A DNA stretch of 64,000 bases from a bacterium (GTDB lineage Bacteria > Verrucomicrobiota > Kiritimatiellia > CAIKKV01 > CAITUY01). The first letter of the stretch is position 1. Each line of letters opens with the position of its first letter. The notes under the pieces are model-generated. The model was given only the letters and a program-made list of their open reading frames with translations, was not told where the DNA came from and did no database searches. A program made the translations under genes and the position numbers. The DNA lies in the NCBI GenBank assembly GCA_037128595.1, contig JBAXWB010000009.1:1-64000 (forward strand), written 5' to 3'. Positions 23,810 through 32,790 of the stretch are shown piece after piece.

Positions 23810-26215
23810 ATGATGTCATTCCAGTACACGCTTCGAAGGTTACTCGGGATACTGGTGCTTACCGGGTCCCTCTTGCCTCACTCGCCCGTGCAAGCGCAAG
23901 GACTCCCCCCTGCCGTGCGTCCCGTCCCGCAACCGGGGGTCACCCGCGCCGTGGGAGTCAAGACCGACACCAATCGTACCGTGGAGTTGAAATTCAATCA
24001 GGCCACACTGGATATGGTGCTGCAATATTACTGCTCGGAATTGACCGGCCGCACCCTCCTGCAGGCCCCCAACGTCAATGCCGTGATTACATTGCGAAGC
24101 CAAACGGAACTGACGATTCCCGAGGCGATCCAGGCCATCAAGGCCGTTCTGGCCATGAATAACATTGCGTTGGTCAATCAGGGGGACAAGTTCGTTAAAG
24201 CCGTCCCGATTACGTCCGCCTCGCAGGAAGGTCTGCAGATCCAAACCAACCAGGCCGACCAGGTCATTCATCCGGAAACCGACGAACTGGTCAGCGAAGT
24301 CGTTCCTTTGAAATTCATTGACCCGGCCGAGGCCCAGAAAGCCATAACAGGACTGATCCACACGTACGGCAAGATCCTTCCTCTGGAACGGATTAACAGC
24401 CTGATGATCGCCGACACGGCCGTCAACCTCAACCGCATCAAGGATATCCTGACTCGGATTGATCAGCCACTGGACATCAAGGAATCCATCCATATCCTGA
24501 TCATGCACAATTCCAAACCATCGGACATCAAGACGAAGCTGGAAGAGATCATTGCCGACCAGAAAGATAAAGAGAAACAGCCCACCGTCCGCCGCTTGAA
24601 CACCTCGGGCGCGCCCGGCGTCGACACCACCCCCGCCACCATTCCCGGGGTTATCCGCGCCCGCAGCGTCATGCCCGCCATCGGAGGCACCAAGGCCGGG
24701 GGTTCGGACGCTACCGACAGCGACTCCGGTGACGACCGGATGATCCGGGGGAACGTGAAGGTGATTGCGGATGACCGGACCGGAACGCTGATCATTATCA
24801 CCCGCCAGGAAAATATGAGATTTTTCGAGCAGGTGGTGTCCGCGCTTGATATCGGAACAGCCCCCGACGTCACCATTGAAGTCATCCGTCTTGAATATGC
24901 CGACGCCGAGGAAGTGGCCTCCATGCTGAATGCCTTGATCGGTGCCGCCACCAGCACCACATCGAAGAGTTCCCCCACCAAAAAAACAAGTACCACCAGT
25001 ACGACCCGTCCGGATGGCAGCCCGGGCGCGACGACGAGTTCGACGACCACCCGCGAAGAGCCGCGTAGCAGCTACCAGTTGCAGGAATTTATTGACCAGC
25101 AGCGGCAATTGTCAGGTGCCAAAGGAGCCGAGGGCAAAACCAAGGTTGGGCAACTTTCTGCTGAAAACATTAAAATCCTGGCTGACAAACGCACCAATGG
25201 CCTGATTCTCATGGCCAGCAAAGGCGACATGGCCGCCCTGAAGGATATTTTAAAGGGGATGGATGTCATGCTCTCGCAGGTGTTGATTGAAGCCGTGATC
25301 ATGCAGGTGTCGCTTGATAAAAACCTGGAACGGGGTGTGGACTGGGTCCAACGCTCCATGATCGCCTATGACAAAACCGCGAGCGGCGGCAGGGATCCGT
25401 TATTTGCATTTGCCGGCCAAGGGGGCGGCGGGAAAACGGTTCCCATCAACGCCTCCTCCGTCAACAACTCGGCAGGCATCGGCGGGGCCGGCGGCCTGAC
25501 TTACTACTTCACGCAATTTGGCCTCAACATTGATGCGGTGATCAAAATGTCACAAAGCGACAATCGGTCAAAAATCATCGCATCACCGGTAATCCTGACT
25601 ACCGACAATAAAGAGGCGAAAATCGACGTCTCTGAAGAACGCTATTTTTACAAGGGAGTGACCTACACGGGATACACTGGCACCTCAGGCGCACAAGCAA
25701 CCCCCAATGTTGAAGCCCGAAAAGTGGGACTTTCCCTGACCGTGACCCCCCGCATTAATGCCAAAAAGTTTGTCGTCATGGAAATCGCACAGAAAATTGA
25801 AAACGTCAACGGGACACAGACCATTTCAGACTCAAGCGGGAACAATGAGTGGCCTATCGTCGCGTCCCGCGAAATGAATGCCTCGGTTTCTGTAAGAAGC
25901 GGCGAAACCATTATTCTTGGCGGGCTTGTAGAAAACAACAATACAGCGAACAAAAACGGCATCCCCTTCCTCAACAAACTCCCTTTCCTTGGCTTCCTGT
26001 TTGGTTCAGCCACTGATACGGGGAAACGCGCGGAGATCGTGGTCTTTATCACCCCATATGTTCTCGATTCGCCGGAAGAAATTGAAACGGAGTCAGCCCG
26101 ACGTAAGGCCGCCTTAAGTGCTGACTCTGCGGGGCTTTGGGAAAAGGGCTGGTCTGACAGCAATCTGGCCGATCCGCCCCAAAACCGGCGCGGCATAAAA
26201 AGTCTTCTGAAATAA
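23810..26215 (+). CDS. gspD: Secretin GspD (outer-membrane channel)
   Basis: 801 residues. Signal peptide about 1-30 (LLGILVLTGSLLPHSPVQA). N0 domain (VELKFNQATLDMVLQYY), then N1-N3 domains (LIIADTAVNLNRI-like, TGTLIIITRQENM, and NGLILMASKGDM) and the C-terminal secretin core (VGLSLTVTPRINAKKF ... SGETIILGGLVENNN ... VPFLNKLPFLGFLFG-like). A Ser/Thr-rich linker at about 380-425 splits N3 and is unusually long. It ends the secretion operon except for the lipoprotein. Confidence 0.92.
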   Translation: MMSFQYTLRRLLGILVLTGSLLPHSPVQAQGLPPAVRPVPQPGVTRAVGVKTDTNRTVELKFNQATLDMVLQYYCSELTGRTLLQAPNVNAVITLRSQTELTIPEAIQAIKAVLAMNNIALVNQGDKFVKAVPITSASQEGLQIQTNQADQVIHPETDELVSEVVPLKFIDPAEAQKAITGLIHTYGKILPLERINSLMIADTAVNLNRIKDILTRIDQPLDIKESIHILIMHNSKPSDIKTKLEEIIADQKDKEKQPTVRRLNTSGAPGVDTTPATIPGVIRARSVMPAIGGTKAGGSDATDSDSGDDRMIRGNVKVIADDRTGTLIIITRQENMRFFEQVVSALDIGTAPDVTIEVIRLEYADAEEVASMLNALIGAATSTTSKSSPTKKTSTTSTTRPDGSPGATTSSTTTREEPRSSYQLQEFIDQQRQLSGAKGAEGKTKVGQLSAENIKILADKRTNGLILMASKGDMAALKDILKGMDVMLSQVLIEAVIMQVSLDKNLERGVDWVQRSMIAYDKTASGGRDPLFAFAGQGGGGKTVPINASSVNNSAGIGGAGGLTYYFTQFGLNIDAVIKMSQSDNRSKIIASPVILTTDNKEAKIDVSEERYFYKGVTYTGYTGTSGAQATPNVEARKVGLSLTVTPRINAKKFVVMEIAQKIENVNGTQTISDSSGNNEWPIVASREMNASVSVRSGETIILGGLVENNNTANKNGIPFLNKLPFLGFLFGSATDTGKRAEIVVFITPYVLDSPEEIETESARRKAALSADSAGLWEKGWSDSNLADPPQNRRGIKSLLK

Positions 26216-26234
26216 CGAAAGGATCCACGATTTT

Positions 26235-26861
26235 ATGAAACCAGCCTATTTATTGACGATGACGCTGATTGCCTGCATGGGCACAGGATGCAGTTCTATC
26301 AAGGTAATTGAAGGAAGTGTCACCCCCCCGAAATGGGTAACCGACACCTCCCTTGCCTCAAACTGTGACCCCACCAACTACGTGTATGCCAGCGGGATGT
26401 CCACTTATACGCTGGTCCTGGAGGAAGGCATTAATGATGCCCGCCATGACGCCATTCGCAAACTGGCCGAACGGGCCGGAGTCGCCGCCGAGGACATTTA
26501 CCGGACCAGTCGCAGTGACAAGTACAGCTCGACACAAACCGGTATGCCGAATGTACCCCAGGTGATTCAGAATTCACACAAGGCCGTTCAAACCACCAGC
26601 AAAGTGGAATCCAAAACCACACTGACACCCCAAGCCACCCACACCACTCAAATCCGGCTTCATGACGTTGATCAAGCCTTGATCTGCTACACCATCTGGC
26701 AGTACGGCCCAAGCTGGTGGGCGCGAACGTGGGAGGGCGACACGGCCCTGCGCTTTTATGATGTCTACGTGCTCATGCGTTGTCCCAAAACAGAATTTGA
26801 GGCGGCCCTTAAAAGGGAGCGATCCTCCGACGGCTATGAGACCGGCCCGGCTAAGCCATAA
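26235..26861 (+). CDS. Lipoprotein of unknown function
   Basis: 208 residues. Signal peptide with lipobox GTG|C at Cys19. The domain (residues ~40-100) with [12 protein letters not shown] and a helix [16 protein letters not shown] recalls LPP20-type lipoproteins. It lies 20 bp after gspD, where pilotin-like proteins can be found, but it has no pilotin motif I can see. A secretin-assembly role is a guess from position. Confidence 0.65.
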   Translation: MKPAYLLTMTLIACMGTGCSSIKVIEGSVTPPKWVTDTSLASNCDPTNYVYASGMSTYTLVLEEGINDARHDAIRKLAERAGVAAEDIYRTSRSDKYSSTQTGMPNVPQVIQNSHKAVQTTSKVESKTTLTPQATHTTQIRLHDVDQALICYTIWQYGPSWWARTWEGDTALRFYDVYVLMRCPKTEFEAALKRERSSDGYETGPAKP

Positions 26862-26926
26862 TTTACGCTTTTCATGGGAGACCTTTCCCATTACTCTTCC
26901 CGGACTTTACGAACAAGGGGAATATT

Positions 26927-27946
26927 ATGAGTAATGCAAAAAAAGCGCTAGTTACAGGGATTACGGGACAGGATGGCTCTTATCTTGCAGAATTGCTTCT
27001 GCAGAAGGGCTATGAGGTTACAGGCATTGTCCGTCGCTCCAGTTCGATCAGTCGTACCCGTATCGACCACCTCCTCGACCGGAATCTTAACCTCCACCTT
27101 GAATACGGCGATCTGGCGGACAGTTCCTCCCTGAGGCACGTCATGACCAAGGTTCAGCCGGATGAGGTTTACAACCTGGCCGCGCAATCCCACGTCCGCA
27201 TCTCTTTTGATCAGCCGGAATATACCGCTGATGTCACGGGACTGGGCGTCCTGCGGGTGCTGGAGGCGATTCGCGACTACAACAACGCGACCGGCGCCAA
27301 AGTCCGCTTTTACCAGGCCTCCTCCTCTGAAATGTTCGGTGCCGCCAAGCCCCCGCAAAGCGAAGCGACCCAGTTCCACCCCCGCAGCCCCTATGCCGTG
27401 GCCAAAGTAGCCGGGTTCTGGCAAACGGTTAACTATCGTGAATCCTATGGCATGCATGCCAGCAATGGCATCCTGTTCAACCACGAGAGTGAACGGCGCG
27501 GTGAAAATTTTGTAACCCGCAAAATCACCCGGGCCGCCGGCCGGATCAAGGTCGGACTCCAGAAGACGCTTTCCCTGGGCAATCTTGACGCCAAACGGGA
27601 CTGGGGCCATGCCCGTGACTACGTCGAGGCCATGTGGTTAATGCTACAACAGGAACAGCCTGATGATTACGTGGTGGCCACAGGGGAATCCTACAGCGTC
27701 AGGGCATTTCTGGATGAAGTCTTCGGACACCTGAACCTCAACTGGCAGGATTACGTCAAAATCGACCCGCGTTTTTATCGTCCCGCTGAAGTGGATTACC
27801 TGTTGGGTGACCCCAGCAAGGCCATGAAGGCCCTCGGTTGGAAGCCGAAAATCACCTTCAAGGAACTCGCGCGCGTTATGACGGAATTTGACTTGGAACT
27901 CGCCCAACGCGAGGCCCATGCCGCTTCGTTTAACGGAAAACCGTAA
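26927..27946 (+). CDS. gmd: GDP-mannose 4,6-dehydratase
   Basis: 339 residues. It converts GDP-mannose to GDP-4-keto-6-deoxymannose, the step towards GDP-fucose, rhamnose or other deoxyhexoses of surface glycans. NAD(P) loop [12 protein letters not shown]; catalytic Ser/Tyr-x3-Lys in SSSEMFG and YAVAK; family signature [20 protein letters not shown] precedes the ATG. No fucose synthase follows, so the end product is not shown. Confidence 0.94.
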   Translation: MSNAKKALVTGITGQDGSYLAELLLQKGYEVTGIVRRSSSISRTRIDHLLDRNLNLHLEYGDLADSSSLRHVMTKVQPDEVYNLAAQSHVRISFDQPEYTADVTGLGVLRVLEAIRDYNNATGAKVRFYQASSSEMFGAAKPPQSEATQFHPRSPYAVAKVAGFWQTVNYRESYGMHASNGILFNHESERRGENFVTRKITRAAGRIKVGLQKTLSLGNLDAKRDWGHARDYVEAMWLMLQQEQPDDYVVATGESYSVRAFLDEVFGHLNLNWQDYVKIDPRFYRPAEVDYLLGDPSKAMKALGWKPKITFKELARVMTEFDLELAQREAHAASFNGKP

Positions 27947-27970
27947 AGTCGAAAAAAATTCAAACTCGCT

Positions 27971-28004
27971 AAAAGCCGATCCTTAACAGGATCGGCTTTT
28001 TAGT
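27971..28004. terminator. Bidirectional terminator between gmd and nfo
   Basis: Stem AAAAGCCGATCC / GGATCGGCTTTT with a TTAACA-type loop and T/A runs on both sides, set between two convergent genes. The nfo stop codon lies at its right edge. Confidence 0.9.
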
Positions 28005-28845
28005 TTTCGGCCATTTCCGTCAACTGCTGGAGTTCTTTTCCCCAGAGTTCCTCGTTCGGAGTCTCCAGCACCAGCGGCATGGCTTCGAACCGTGCGTCCC
28101 TCATGATGCACTTGAATACGTCAATTCCGAGAAGCCCGGCACCCAGTGACTCATGCCGGTCCACATGTGAGTTAAATGCCACCTTGGAGTCGTTCAGATG
28201 CATGCCACGCAGGTAATGCATGCCCACCGTTTGCGTAAAGTGTTCCATCGTCTTGAGAAACCCGTCCCGCTTGCGTATATCATACCCTGCCGCGAAGGCA
28301 TGCATGGTGTCGAGACAGACCCCGATGCGGGTCTTATCCTCCACCCCATCGATCATCGCCCTGATTTCCTCGAACGTTGAGCCGAGATTCCCTCCACTGC
28401 CCGCCGTATTCTCGATCACCACCGTCACGCCAACCGTTTCTGACAGCGCCGTATTGATGGATTTCGCCACGCGTTCGCAGGCCTCCTTTGGCGTGATCAG
28501 GCGCAGGTGGCTGCCCGGATGGAGATTCAACTTATCCAACCCGAGCGCCGCGCACCGCCTCAACTCGTCCAGGAGTGCGGCCATGGACTTTGCATGCGCC
28601 GCCGCATCCGGATTTGCCAGATTGATCAGATACCCCGCATGAGGCATGACCTGGGCCGCCGTATACCCATCGGCCTTCATCTGGGCTTTGAAGGCCGCCT
28701 GGGTGGACGCCGCATAAGGCGCCGCCGTCCACTGGCGCTGGTTCTTGACAAACATGCCAAACCCGGTGGCCCCTAGCCCCTTGGCGTTGATGGGGGCATT
28801 CTCCACCCCGCCTCCAATCGACACATGTGGTCCGACGAAATACAT
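28000..28845 (-). CDS. nfo: Endonuclease IV (AP endonuclease)
   Basis: 281 residues. It cuts DNA 5' of abasic sites in base-excision repair. Metal-binding signatures of the Nfo family are visible: HVSIGGGVENAP, NLHPGSHL, CLDTMHAFAAGYD and HLNDSKVAFNSHVDRHESLGAG. GGAGGATTC precedes the ATG. Confidence 0.94.
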   Translation of the reverse strand: MYFVGPHVSIGGGVENAPINAKGLGATGFGMFVKNQRQWTAAPYAASTQAAFKAQMKADGYTAAQVMPHAGYLINLANPDAAAHAKSMAALLDELRRCAALGLDKLNLHPGSHLRLITPKEACERVAKSINTALSETVGVTVVIENTAGSGGNLGSTFEEIRAMIDGVEDKTRIGVCLDTMHAFAAGYDIRKRDGFLKTMEHFTQTVGMHYLRGMHLNDSKVAFNSHVDRHESLGAGLLGIDVFKCIMRDARFEAMPLVLETPNEELWGKELQQLTEMAEN

Positions 28846-28875
28846 GAATCCTCCTTTTCACAAGTTTACGAACGA

Positions 28876-29295
28876 TTAAGCCCTCTCGGTCATGAGGACA
28901 AGCAGTTCTTCAGGGGTAATGGCGGGAATCCGGGAGTTCTTGAAATCGCTAACGTTTCGCGAAACAATATATTGGGAATGTCCCGCCTCCGCCAAACTTG
29001 CCACCACGGCATCTTCAAAATCCGGCATGTTCAGGCTTCTGGCCCGAATGAACGCCTTCTGCCCGGCAGGGATGACCTTCAATGTTGAAAGCAACCAGTC
29101 AATGGTTTGGCCCGCTTTAGCGTGCCCGACATATTTTGCGACAATGTAATGAATGGTTGTGAGCGCATGGGCTGGAATCTGTCCGGAGAGTTTCCGCTTG
29201 GCCACGAGGCCTAGTATTTTCCCGGACGCGGCATAATGCGGGTCACGTTTCTGGATCACATCCAGCAAAACATTCAAGTCAATCAGGACTTGCAT
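28876..29295 (-). CDS. PIN-domain toxin (VapC-like)
   Basis: 139 residues. PIN nuclease acidic residues: Asp near the start (VLIDLNVLLDVI), Asp/Glu in DFEDAVVA and Asp in SRNVSDFK. Such toxins cut tRNA, rRNA or mRNA. The gene starts on the last base of the antitoxin stop codon, a typical translationally coupled antitoxin-toxin pair. Confidence 0.85.
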   Translation of the reverse strand: MQVLIDLNVLLDVIQKRDPHYAASGKILGLVAKRKLSGQIPAHALTTIHYIVAKYVGHAKAGQTIDWLLSTLKVIPAGQKAFIRARSLNMPDFEDAVVASLAEAGHSQYIVSRNVSDFKNSRIPAITPEELLVLMTERA

Positions 29296-29528
29296 CAGGA
29301 TTTCTTCATGTGATGCGCATGATATTCCGCCCGGGCGTCCACCTTGGACGGGACGATGCCTGAAATCGCTTTAATCTCGGCGGGCATGTCACCTTCCGTC
29401 GATGACTGCAACCGGGCCAGATAGCGACCGACCAAGGCCGTGAGGGAAAATCCGCTGCGCCGAGCATAAGCCTTTGCAAATTCAAGTTCCGAGATCGGCA
29501 ACCGTATGGTCATCTTAGCATCATTCAT
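29295..29528 (-). CDS. Antitoxin for the PIN toxin (ribbon-helix-helix-like)
   Basis: 77 residues from ATG 29528 with AGAAGGA upstream. The N-terminus MNDAKMTIRLPISELEFAKAYARRSG has the beta strand and helices of small MetJ/Arc-type DNA-binding antitoxins. The open frame extends to 29663, but the extra part covers the comM relic and has no ribosome binding site. It precedes and presumably neutralises the toxin and represses the pair. Confidence 0.75.
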   Translation of the reverse strand: MNDAKMTIRLPISELEFAKAYARRSGFSLTALVGRYLARLQSSTEGDMPAEIKAISGIVPSKVDARAEYHAHHMKKS

Positions 29529-29560
29529 AAGTATCCTTCTTCCTGTTGTATGGCAATTAT

Positions 29561-29630
29561 TAGCGGAATGTACGGCATAGTCAATGCCGGACATGGAGAT
29601 CCATCCGTAGTCATCGTAGCACCCATTTAA
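29561..29630 (+). pseudogene. Relic of a comM/yifB-like gene
   Basis: Read on the + strand this gives SGMYGIVNAGHGDPSVVIVAPI then stop (split here by motif: VNAGHGDPSV). It matches the start of the intact comM at 30892 (YSGAVYGVDA...EVNAGHGDPSVIIVGLP) with about eleven codons deleted. The DNA also matches over about 40 bp with mainly third-position changes. It is too short to function and lies in the upstream region of the antitoxin gene. Confidence 0.7.
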
Positions 29631-29795
29631 CAAGATACAGACATTTCGACGGGATTCTGTCAATTCAGTGGTGTTGACCTATGATATCCGAGGGACAGAC
29701 AACCTGTGCACAAGTCATTGATGCTCAAAGCTTTATTTTTTCGATTGAATTACTGTCGATTTATTTGACTTTGAAAGGACTGAGAATGCACATGA

Positions 29796-29824
29796 TTGAC
29801 ACGATAAATGCCATTTGGCATAAT
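29796..29824 (+). promoter_or_regulatory. Promoter of the second toxin-antitoxin pair
   Basis: TTGACA, 17-base spacer, CATAAT. The antitoxin ATG at 29832 lies 8 bases after the -10 box and has no Shine-Dalgarno, so its mRNA would be leaderless. Confidence 0.7.
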
Positions 29825-29831
29825 GAATGGC

Positions 29832-30098
29832 ATGAAAGCTGAATTGAGTATTGATAAAGCTGGGCGGGTCGTTCTTCCTCAAGCGATTCGCCGTCAATTT
29901 CATCTGGTTGCTGGTGACCACCTTGATCTACAAATATTACCCGATGGAATATTCTTGAAAGTCCATGATCGCCAGGCACATCTGGTAGAAAATAATGGGC
30001 TTCTGGTTCATGAGGGAGAACCAACCGGAGATCTCAACCAAGCCGTTGAACTAAGCCGGTCAAGCCGTGATGCAGAAGTGCTGGGATGGCGGAAATGA
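29832..30098 (+). CDS. vapB: AbrB/MazE-type antitoxin (VapB-like)
   Basis: 88 residues. The swapped-hairpin AbrB fold is seen in AELSIDKAGRVVLPQAIRRQFHL...GDHLDLQI. The start at 29832 matches the beginning of the fold; ATG codons at 29808 and 29823 lie within or before the promoter -10 box. It overlaps the toxin start by 13 bp. It should bind both its promoter and the PIN toxin. Confidence 0.88.
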   Translation: MKAELSIDKAGRVVLPQAIRRQFHLVAGDHLDLQILPDGIFLKVHDRQAHLVENNGLLVHEGEPTGDLNQAVELSRSSRDAEVLGWRK

Positions 30099-30529
30099 CG
30101 GTCTTTTGTGACACATCCGTTCTGGTTGCCGCTTGCATCCATAAGCATCCACATTATGAGCGGGCACGCCCGATCTTGGAGTCTATCGCCAGCGGTGAAA
30201 AAGTCGGCTTTGTTTCAGCTCATAGTTTGGCGGAGGCTTTTTCTGCATTGACCTCGGTACCAATCACTCCGCGGATCCTGCCGTCCGAAGCTAGAGATAT
30301 TATCGCCACGAATATCAGGAAGCACTTCCAACTGGTGGCCGTCACGGCTGAAATGTATCAACGGGCAGTTGAAGTCTGTGTCGGATGCGGGCTTGGAGGC
30401 GGTAAGGTCTACGATGCCTTGTTGCTCGAGTGCGCCCGCCTGTCTCAAGCGGATCGGATCTACACTTTCAACCTTCAGGATTTCCGCCGGCTGGCCCCGG
30501 ATCTTGTGCCCCGTATTTCCGCACCGTGA
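30086..30529 (+). CDS. vapC: PIN-domain toxin VapC
   Basis: 147 residues. PIN motifs: CDTSVLVAA (first Asp), Glu in HSLAEAFSAL, YDALLLECA and FNLQDFRRL. It overlaps vapB, so the pair is cotranscribed. It differs in sequence from the PIN toxin at 28876, so this is a second, unrelated pair and not a duplication. Confidence 0.88.
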   Translation: MAEMTVFCDTSVLVAACIHKHPHYERARPILESIASGEKVGFVSAHSLAEAFSALTSVPITPRILPSEARDIIATNIRKHFQLVAVTAEMYQRAVEVCVGCGLGGGKVYDALLLECARLSQADRIYTFNLQDFRRLAPDLVPRISAP

Positions 30530-30544
30530 CGGGTAGCTCCCACC

Positions 30545-30580
30545 GCAAGGCCCATGCGTATGCATACGCATGGGCCTTGC
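30545..30580. repeat. 36-bp perfect palindrome
   Basis: Two 18-bp arms (GCAAGGCCCATGCGTATG and its exact complement) with no spacer, 16 bp after the vapC stop. There is no T run, so it is not a usual rho-independent terminator. A smaller perfect hairpin (ATGCCGCC-GGGAC-GGCGGCAT) lies at 30734-30754. The rest of 30530-30891 holds no credible gene. Confidence 0.9.
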
Positions 30581-30891
30581 AAACTGCCACGAACAAGTCC
30601 ACGGGCTGGCTCTGGGTCCGACCATGGATGCGGATATCCTACTGGTATTCCCGGTGCAGTCACAGGTTGACCAGCTTCGATCATATAGAGGGTCATCAGG
30701 GGTAGAAAATATATCCGCATTCACCAGACACAAATGCCGCCGGGACGGCGGCATCCACCTCGGATGCCGTGCTTGAATTCGATGAGCCATGATAAGCAAT
30801 CGGGTACAACCTATCGGCAATAAACTTATATCTGGCATCACCTTGAGTATTACTATACTGTGCCTATATCTACAGTTAGTAAAGGAATGTT

Positions 30892-32427
30892 ATGTTAGCT
30901 AAAGTGTATAGCGGAGCCGTTTACGGGGTGGATGCCTATCCCGTCGAAATTGAGGTCAATGCCGGGCATGGAGACCCCAGCGTGATCATCGTAGGCCTTC
31001 CTGACACCGCCGTGAAGGAGAGCAAGGACCGGGTCCATACCGCCATCAGCAATTCCGGCTTCCGGCCCCATATCGGGCGAACCACCATCAATCTTGCCCC
31101 GGCGGATGTAAAGAAGGAGGGGCCTTGCTTCGATCTTCCCATCGCGATTGGCATTCTGGCCACCCAAGATCATCTTCCGCAGGAGAAACTCAATGAATTT
31201 GCAATGATTGGGGAACTGGCGTTAAGCGGCGAAGTCCGGCGCATCAAGGGGGTCCTCCCCATCGCCCTGGCCATGCGCAAGTCCGGACGCCGCGGTCTGC
31301 TTGTCCCGGTCGACAATGCCGAGGAAGCCGCTGTCGTTAAAGGGCTGGAGGTCTATCCCGTCCAGAATCTCCGGGAAGCCGCTGATTTTCTGGCGGGGAA
31401 AACGCCTATCTCCGCCTATCATGTGGATCTTGACCAGACGTTTGCCGTCCCCATGGAATATGAGGATGATTTCGTCGACGTCAAAGGACAGGAAACAGCA
31501 AAACGTGCGGCAGAAATCGCTGCCACGGGTGGCCATAATTTGCTTTTGATTGGGTCGCCAGGCACAGGAAAATCGATGATCGCCAAGCGGATCGCCTCCA
31601 TTCTTCCGCCCATGACCATCGAGGAAGCACTCGAAACCACTAAAATCCACAGCATCGCCGGCGTATTGTCCTCTCATCAGGCCCTCATCGTCCGACGCCC
31701 ATTCCGCTCGCCGCATCACACGATTTCAGATGCCGGACTGTTAGGCGGAGGAACCCATCCCATGCCCGGAGAAGTCAGTTTGGCTCATCGCGGGGTGCTA
31801 TTTTTAGACGAGCTCCCGGAATTTCACCGCAATGTTCTGGAGGTGATGCGCCAACCCCTGGAGGATGGCCATGTCACGATCTCCCGGGCGGCGGCATCAG
31901 TCACATTCCCCTGTCACTTTATGTTGATCGCGGCCATGAACCCGTGTGCCTGCGGCTATTACGGGGATGCGAAACGTGAGTGTCGCTGCAAGCCGAATCA
32001 AATCCAGAACTATCGGAATAAAATTTCCGGCCCGCTTTTAGATCGCATCGATCTCCACGTTGAAGTTCCCACCATCCGGTATCAGGATCTTTCAGGGATG
32101 ACACCGGGCGACAGCTCGGAAACCATTCGATCCCGGGTGATTGCCGCACGTCAGATCCAGCGCGACCGGTTCAAATCATTGCGCCGAATCCATAATAATG
32201 CCGGAATGAGATCAAAGGACATCCAGCGATTCTGTCCGCTCTCTCATGAGGCCCAGGATGTCCTGAAAATGGCCATTAACGAGCTGAACTTCAGTGCCCG
32301 GGCATATGACCGGATCATCAAGGTGGCACGCACCATTGCTGATTTGGACAATCAAGAACACATCCAGCCGCACCAGATGTCAGAAGCCATTCAGTATCGC
32401 ACGCTGGACCGACAATTGTGGGTGTAA
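30892..32427 (+). CDS. comM: ComM/YifB Mg-chelatase-like AAA+ ATPase
   Basis: 511 residues. A Lon-like N-terminal domain (~1-170) precedes an AAA+ module with Walker A GSPGTGKSM, Walker B GVLFLDELPEF and a C-terminal Mg_chelatase_C domain. In Vibrio and others ComM is a branch-migration helicase that helps integrate foreign DNA during natural transformation. Cys residues in NPCACGYYGDAKRECRC are the usual family zinc-like cluster. AAAGGA precedes the ATG; it converges with trxA three bases apart. Confidence 0.93.
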   Translation: MLAKVYSGAVYGVDAYPVEIEVNAGHGDPSVIIVGLPDTAVKESKDRVHTAISNSGFRPHIGRTTINLAPADVKKEGPCFDLPIAIGILATQDHLPQEKLNEFAMIGELALSGEVRRIKGVLPIALAMRKSGRRGLLVPVDNAEEAAVVKGLEVYPVQNLREAADFLAGKTPISAYHVDLDQTFAVPMEYEDDFVDVKGQETAKRAAEIAATGGHNLLLIGSPGTGKSMIAKRIASILPPMTIEEALETTKIHSIAGVLSSHQALIVRRPFRSPHHTISDAGLLGGGTHPMPGEVSLAHRGVLFLDELPEFHRNVLEVMRQPLEDGHVTISRAAASVTFPCHFMLIAAMNPCACGYYGDAKRECRCKPNQIQNYRNKISGPLLDRIDLHVEVPTIRYQDLSGMTPGDSSETIRSRVIAARQIQRDRFKSLRRIHNNAGMRSKDIQRFCPLSHEAQDVLKMAINELNFSARAYDRIIKVARTIADLDNQEHIQPHQMSEAIQYRTLDRQLWV

Positions 32428-32430
32428 AAC

Positions 32431-32760
32431 TCAGAGGTAAGCCGCCAGCTTATCCTGAAGCTGAAGTTTACTCAAAGCGCCCACCATCTGCCCCTTGACC
32501 TGACCATCCTTTAACACCAGCAGGGTTGGAATGGAGCGAATGCTGAATTGCGTCGCCAAATCACGATTTTCATCCACATTGACCTTGGCGATCTTGACTT
32601 TTCCTGCCATTTCCGTTGAAAGCTCATCGAGGATGGGCGCGATCATTTTGCAGGGGCCACACCATTCTGCCCAAAAATCGACCAGCACGGGAAGCTTCGA
32701 TTCCAGCACTTCAGTCTTCCAGTTCGCACCCTTAATATAAACCACTTGCGAGTTACCCAT
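32431..32760 (-). CDS. trxA: Thioredoxin
   Basis: 109 residues. Active site WCGPC in [18 protein letters not shown], the cis-Pro in RSIPTLLV and the end GALSK are standard. It reduces cytoplasmic disulfides. No signal peptide. GGAGA lies upstream of the ATG. It is downstream of the repeat protein gene on the same strand. Confidence 0.95.
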   Translation of the reverse strand: MGNSQVVYIKGANWKTEVLESKLPVLVDFWAEWCGPCKMIAPILDELSTEMAGKVKIAKVNVDENRDLATQFSIRSIPTLLVLKDGQVKGQMVGALSKLQLQDKLAAYL

Positions 32761-32790
32761 AAAGTCATTCTCCTGTTAAATAGATAAACC

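Noticed and set aside
30475-30841. Open frames on both strands between vapC and comM
   Set aside because: They run through the 36-bp palindrome and have no ribosome binding site or domain.
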